Part shown: positions 39,806 through 43,372 of the stretch, one piece after another
How positions within the stretch are numbered: the first letter of the stretch is position 1
Layout of the letters: every line of letters begins with the position of its first letter
NCBI GenBank assembly: GCA_965613025.1
Contig: CBFDUE010000012.1
Location: 1 to 43,372, forward strand
Direction of reading: 5' to 3'
Length of the DNA: 43,372 nucleotides
Source of the DNA: CAYTXJ01 sp965613025
GTDB lineage: Bacteria > Desulfobacterota > DSM-4660 > Desulfatiglandales > JALVMZ01
The notes under the pieces: generated by a model
Told to the model about the DNA's origin: nothing
The model's input: only the letters and a program-made list of their open reading frames with translations
Database searches by the model: none
Position numbers and translations under genes: made by a program

Positions 39806-40704
39806 TCGGAATATCTACCTGCTGGTGGAATAGAAAGCTACATAGAGGGGAGGAGCTATTTAAAGCACTTTCAGCCATTCCAGTTGATGGAATTGAGCTT
39901 GAATACAGAATCCCAGAACCTCTCTTTAATGAGATAAAAGATAGACTTAAAAAGGAAATCACTATTATCAGTATCCATAATTTCTTCCCATTTCCTGAAG
40001 AATTCCTGGGGAAAAAGAGGCCAAGCGGTGATCTAATACCCCTTTCCTGTCCAGACAGTTATGAAAGGGAAATAGCCATTAAACTCACAAAGAGGACCAT
40101 AGAGGTTGCATCAGAGCTGGAGGCAAGGTATGTGATTTTGCACTTAGGATATGTGGAGATGGATATTGAAAAGAAGGATTTTTACAAGAGACTTATGGAA
40201 AAGGATGATACAGAAGATTATATCAAAAGGTTATTAAAGGAAAAGGAAGAAAAGAGGCAGAGATATATGGACTCTGTCCTCTTAAGCATAGATGCATTAA
40301 ATAGGGAAGCAATAAAAAGAGGAGTATTCTTAGGGATTGAAAATCGTTATTATCCACATGAGATTCCTGACTTTAAAGAGCTTGAAATAATACTTAAGGA
40401 GTTTGAAGGGGGAAATGTGGGATACTGGCATGATATGGGACACGCCATTGTGCAGGAAAATGCCAATATAATCCCTCAAGATATGCTCCTTAAGACCTAT
40501 GCTGATTACTTATTGGGTGTTCATGTTCATGATGTAAAGGGTTTCAATGATCATCTTCCTCCTGGAAGGGGCAAAGTGGATTTTGGTAGAATTGCCAGGC
40601 TCTTAAAGGAAGGTATACCTAAGGTGCTTGAAGTGGAAAGCCATTTTTCCATAGATGATATAATATCTTCATTAGGGGTCTTAAAGGAGTCAGGAATAAG
40701 ATAG
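39802..40704 (+). CDS. Sugar phosphate isomerase/epimerase-like TIM barrel protein
   Basis: 300 residues. The xylose-isomerase-like AP endonuclease 2 fold is shown by 'VDGIELEYRI', 'ISIHNFFPFP', 'ARYVILHLGYVE', 'FLGIENRYYP', 'VGYWHDMGHA' and 'GVHVHDVKG'. Metal-binding His, Glu and Asp positions are in place. Members include isomerases, epimerases and lyases, so no substrate is named. It is co-translated with the M23 peptidase (ATGA), and its 3' end overlaps the convergent cyclase gene by 15 bases. Confidence 0.83.
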   Translation: MIGISTCWWNRKLHRGEELFKALSAIPVDGIELEYRIPEPLFNEIKDRLKKEITIISIHNFFPFPEEFLGKKRPSGDLIPLSCPDSYEREIAIKLTKRTIEVASELEARYVILHLGYVEMDIEKKDFYKRLMEKDDTEDYIKRLLKEKEEKRQRYMDSVLLSIDALNREAIKRGVFLGIENRYYPHEIPDFKELEIILKEFEGGNVGYWHDMGHAIVQENANIIPQDMLLKTYADYLLGVHVHDVKGFNDHLPPGRGKVDFGRIARLLKEGIPKVLEVESHFSIDDIISSLGVLKESGIR

Positions 40705-42525
40705 TTTCTTCCTTTTCCCTATCACATTATAGACCTTAACAGGGTATTGAAGACCTTTAACTGATATAACGCCTATCTCTTCCGATTCTACCATATCCCT
40801 TACCCTTGTCATCGTCCTCTGACTTATTAGTATCTGACCTGGACCTGCCATACTTACCAGTCTGGCTGCCACATTTACCTGGTTTCCCAATATCGTATAG
40901 TCTCTTAGTGTCTCTGATCCAATATTTCCAACCGTCATATAACCTGTATTAATTCCTATCCCAATGGAAAGCTCATGTCCAAACTGAATCCAGCCTTCCT
41001 TTAACACCCCTACTCTTTCTCTCATCTCCAAGGCCATCAATACTGCCCTTTCAGCATGATCTTCTATGGGCACTGGATCTCCAAAAAAGATCATCATGCC
41101 ATCTCCTATTATCTTATTCAGGGTGCCATCATATCTGTGAATAATCTCTATCATCTCCTTGGTATATTGATCCATTAGATGAAATAGCTCTTCGGGTTCA
41201 ATACTCTCTGAGATTGATGAAAAATTCCTTATATCCGTAAACACAACTGTAATCAGCTTCCTCTTAGGCTTAGCACCTAAGATCTCTCCTCTACGAAGAA
41301 TCTCATCTGCTATCTTGGGAGAGAGGTATCTTCTCAACTCTTCAAATCGTTTAATTTTTTTAAGCTGTCTATTTATCTCATCTTGAAGGTGCCTATTTAA
41401 CCTGGTAAGTTGTGCTGTCCTTTCCTGAACAAGCCTTTTAAGGTCTTTATTATATCTTTCCAATTCATTTTTTGCGACAACAAGTTCATTATTTACTCTC
41501 TGAAGCTCATAATATGCCTCATTCCGAGCTTCAATGCTGTCTCTAAGCTTATCAATTGTATCTATCAATGCCTTAACAGGGATATCGGATTCCTTTTTAA
41601 ATCTGAATATCTGCCTTACCCTATCAAGCCATGAAAGTTTTGAATAATATATTTCCAAAATAAAATACGGCGCATCATATATCTCACCTTCCTTAACTAT
41701 TATGGTATGTTCATCTGCCCTTATTGTCCTGTTAATTCTAATTGCCACAGAAGGATCTTTTCTGCTCACATCCCCTTTTATTATGGCAAACTTTCCTTTA
41801 AAGATCTCACCATTGCCGACTCTCTCTGGAATAAGCCTCACTCTTTGACCTACTATCTTTCTCCTACCATCTTCTGGATCTATCATGGTAAATGAGTTTC
41901 CTTCCATTTCAGGTTTAAGCCCATATATGGAAAATTCTGGTTCCTTTTCAAAAAGAACCAATGGGTCAAAGGCACGCACAGGCACCCGGATTTCAGCAGG
42001 CAATAGCCCCCAGATAGTGGGGATTGAAGATATAATTCCACATGTAAATCTCTCTCCTATATAGTCCTTATTGGGATCAATGTCCGGGTGGTATTTAATC
42101 TTTAGAATAGTCATTATCTTCTGTGTTTCAGAATCAATAGTTGGAGGAAGGATCAGTTCAATATCTTTTGTATCCACAAAGTTTTTATTGAAAAACGGAA
42201 TCCTCTTAAATGCATCATCTGGGCTTGTAAATATCCTTGCAAAGTATTCAAATCTCCCCCAGGAGTTTAGATACGCTGAGGATGCTCCACAATTAAAATA
42301 GAAATATCTCTCCCCAACTAATTCTTTTCCTCTTCTGAGGATCGTTATAAAATTATCAAAGGTTGTCCATTCATCCTCATTTAAAAAGAAATCTTCAGAA
42401 CTCCTGAATCTATCCTTAGGATAAGGGAGATCCTTAAATAGTTCCAGATGATTACCTGTCTTACTCTTTACATAATCTGAGATGATCTTGATTACCCTGT
42501 TATTGATACAATCAATCCTGCTCAT
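40690..42525 (-). CDS. Class III adenylate cyclase with N-terminal sensory region and coiled coil
   Basis: 611 residues from the ATG at 42525 (a TTG at 42543 is possible). Residues 1-300 form an unrecognised soluble region that looks like a sensory domain. Residues about 320-400 are a coiled coil, and 425-600 are the cyclase homology domain. Metal aspartates are Asp431 ('VVFTDIRNFS') and Asp475 ('NKIIGDGMM'). Lys471 with Asp541 ('DYTILGNQ') indicates ATP as substrate. Transition-state residues Asn550 and Arg554 are in 'GNQVNVAARL'. It makes cAMP in response to an unknown signal. Divergent from tRNA-Pro. Confidence 0.9.
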   Translation of the reverse strand: MSRIDCINNRVIKIISDYVKSKTGNHLELFKDLPYPKDRFRSSEDFFLNEDEWTTFDNFITILRRGKELVGERYFYFNCGASSAYLNSWGRFEYFARIFTSPDDAFKRIPFFNKNFVDTKDIELILPPTIDSETQKIMTILKIKYHPDIDPNKDYIGERFTCGIISSIPTIWGLLPAEIRVPVRAFDPLVLFEKEPEFSIYGLKPEMEGNSFTMIDPEDGRRKIVGQRVRLIPERVGNGEIFKGKFAIIKGDVSRKDPSVAIRINRTIRADEHTIIVKEGEIYDAPYFILEIYYSKLSWLDRVRQIFRFKKESDIPVKALIDTIDKLRDSIEARNEAYYELQRVNNELVVAKNELERYNKDLKRLVQERTAQLTRLNRHLQDEINRQLKKIKRFEELRRYLSPKIADEILRRGEILGAKPKRKLITVVFTDIRNFSSISESIEPEELFHLMDQYTKEMIEIIHRYDGTLNKIIGDGMMIFFGDPVPIEDHAERAVLMALEMRERVGVLKEGWIQFGHELSIGIGINTGYMTVGNIGSETLRDYTILGNQVNVAARLVSMAGPGQILISQRTMTRVRDMVESEEIGVISVKGLQYPVKVYNVIGKRKKLSYS

Positions 42526-42576
42526 ATTCCCAGATATGAACAAGGGTTAAATTAAGATTACAAAATCCGATTTAAC

Positions 42577-42605
42577 TTGACAAATATATATTTGATAAAT
42601 AGTAT
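42577..42605 (+). promoter_or_regulatory. Promoter for tRNA-Pro
   Basis: Perfect TTGACA (42577-42582), a 17-base AT-rich spacer and TAGTAT (42600-42605), placing the start of transcription a few bases before the mature tRNA 5' end at 42617. Confidence 0.8.
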
Positions 42606-42616
42606 TCAAAGTAAGT

Positions 42617-42690
42617 CGGGACGTGGCGCAGCCTGGTAGCGCACCTGAATGGGGTTCAGGGGGTCGCAGGTTCAAATCCTGTCGTCCCGA
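42617..42690 (+). tRNA. tRNA-Pro (GGG), CCA not encoded
   Basis: Acceptor CGGGACG pairs with CGTCCCG; the D-arm is 'GCGCAGCCTGGTAGCGC', anticodon loop 'ATGGGGT' (anticodon GGG) with stem CCTGA/TCAGG, and T-arm 'CAGGTTCAAATCCTG'. The discriminator is A, followed by CTC rather than CCA. A run of six T at 42694-42699 probably ends the transcript. Confidence 0.95.
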
Positions 42691-42775
42691 CTCTTTTTTG
42701 CTTATATTTCCATATCTTACAAAATTTCCATTTTATAGGCCATCAGAGGATAACATTTTGGGATAACAATCTATC

Positions 42776-43372
42776 TTATCTCTCAAATCTTATATCTTCA
42801 ACCTTTTTATCTTTTTCATCAAAGCTGATACCACATAGGATCACCCTTTTACCCTCTGCTCTGAATCTATCTGCATATCCCTTCTGCTTTATCTGGGATA
42901 TGGCATCCTCTGCACCCTTCCCCACCTTGAATTCCAGCACATACATCTTATCCTTAAAGATGACTGCCATATCAAGCCTGCCTCTGGAACTCAAAAGCTC
43001 AGTTCGAGCGTCATAGCCAAGAAGGGATAGGCTCAGATACATGATGGTATGATAATAGTATTCCTTTATCCTTTGTGGTTCATCACCCGTAGGATATACA
43101 CTATATGGGATGGATGAAAATATACCATTTATGAGCTCTTTAACTTCTGATAATCTTTCATTCCTCAGTGCCTCACCAAGCCTCCTCCCATAGGAATATA
43201 CATGATACTCTGCATCATAGAGATACTTAAATAAGACCTCATGAAAGCTGATCTTCACCTCCTGATTGGGATAGCAAAGAGAGATATTATCACCTACTGA
43301 ATCCTTTATCGTAAGATAGCCTGATTGATAGAGCAGGGATTCAATGGGAAGGTGTTCAAGCTCAAATGCATC
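42776..43372 (-). CDS. PD-(D/E)XK nuclease-like protein (AAA-ATPase-like/DUF1703 family), 5' part outside window
   Basis: About 198 C-terminal residues are visible; the frame remains open to the right edge ('LYQSGYLTIKD' lies before the first internal start codon), so the gene is truncated by the window. 'YYHTIMYLSLSLLGYDARTELLSSRGRLDMAV' and 'KMYVLEFKVGKGAEDAISQIKQKGYADRF' give the PD-(D/E)XK core: Asp in 'GRLDM' and Glu-X-Lys in 'EFK'. Complete family members carry an N-terminal AAA-like ATP-binding domain. They are common, often multicopy, and of unknown function. Confidence 0.85.
   Translation of the reverse strand, partial: DAFELEHLPIESLLYQSGYLTIKDSVGDNISLCYPNQEVKISFHEVLFKYLYDAEYHVYSYGRRLGEALRNERLSEVKELINGIFSSIPYSVYPTGDEPQRIKEYYYHTIMYLSLSLLGYDARTELLSSRGRLDMAVIFKDKMYVLEFKVGKGAEDAISQIKQKGYADRFRAEGKRVILCGISFDEKDKKVEDIRFER

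Overview
The window is an AT-rich, very densely packed bacterial chromosome segment. Its arginine codons are dominated by AGG/AGA, and strong AAGGAG-type ribosome sites are common. LPS-assembly and murein functions (an LptM-like lipoprotein, a lytic transglycosylase, a LysM protein, an M23 peptidase) point to a Gram-negative envelope. The DapL route to diaminopimelate, an Mbh/Mrp-type antiporter module and radical SAM enzymes suggest an anaerobe, perhaps thermophilic, of a Desulfobacterota- or Nitrospirota-like lineage. That placement is inference; no rRNA or marker search was possible.

Layout. (1) 1-4078, minus strand: a response regulator and a PAS histidine kinase lie directly upstream of an ion-translocating antiporter module in the order MnhE, MnhF, MnhG, MbhD-like, an MbhE+MnhB fusion, and MnhC (cut by the window edge). 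(2) 4246-7944, plus strand: a flavin-reductase-like small protein, CvpA, MazG, PlsC, a LutC-like protein and an HNH nuclease. (3) 8095-8818, minus: a HIT protein and a small unknown. (4) 8930-9081, minus: tRNA-Cys and tRNA-Gly. (5) 9147-26412, minus: 21 consecutive genes with no gap above about 40 bases. In transcription order these are an E1-like enzyme, a ubiquitin-fold carrier, xerC, hslV, hslU, argB, argD, argF, argG, argH, lptM-like, lysA, dapF, dapA, dapB, dapL, folK, a TRASH-like membrane protein, transaldolase, a lytic transglycosylase and pgsA. (6) 26691-27590, plus: a radical SAM protein. (7) 27587-32544, minus: smc, ftsY and a thioesterase, all overlapping. (8) 32684-36174, plus: a two-LysM exported protein followed 5 bases later by a B12-binding radical SAM enzyme of the RiPP-maturation type. 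(9) 36203-37702, plus: two toxin-antitoxin pairs with a 56-residue orphan gene between them. (10) 37818-43372: a SLOG-type protein (minus), an M23 peptidase and a TIM-barrel isomerase (plus), a class III adenylate cyclase (minus), tRNA-Pro (plus), and the C-terminal part of a PD-(D/E)XK protein (minus).

How the genes fit together. The long minus-strand cluster covers the last steps of arginine synthesis from N-acetylglutamate (argB, D, F, G, H) and the aspartate-semialdehyde-to-lysine route through DapA, DapB, DapL, DapF and LysA. It is merged with envelope genes and the HslUV protease. Several junctions use non-ATG start codons overlapping the previous stop codon (CTGA or TTGA), each preceded by AAGGAG. 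This exposes genes an ATG-only scan would miss or shorten, including the 41-residue LptM-like lipoprotein.

The most promising candidates for undescribed biology are the LysM/radical-SAM pair, which has no visible precursor peptide, the ubiquitin-fold/E1/HslUV juxtaposition, and the sensor-coupled Mbh-like antiporter module.
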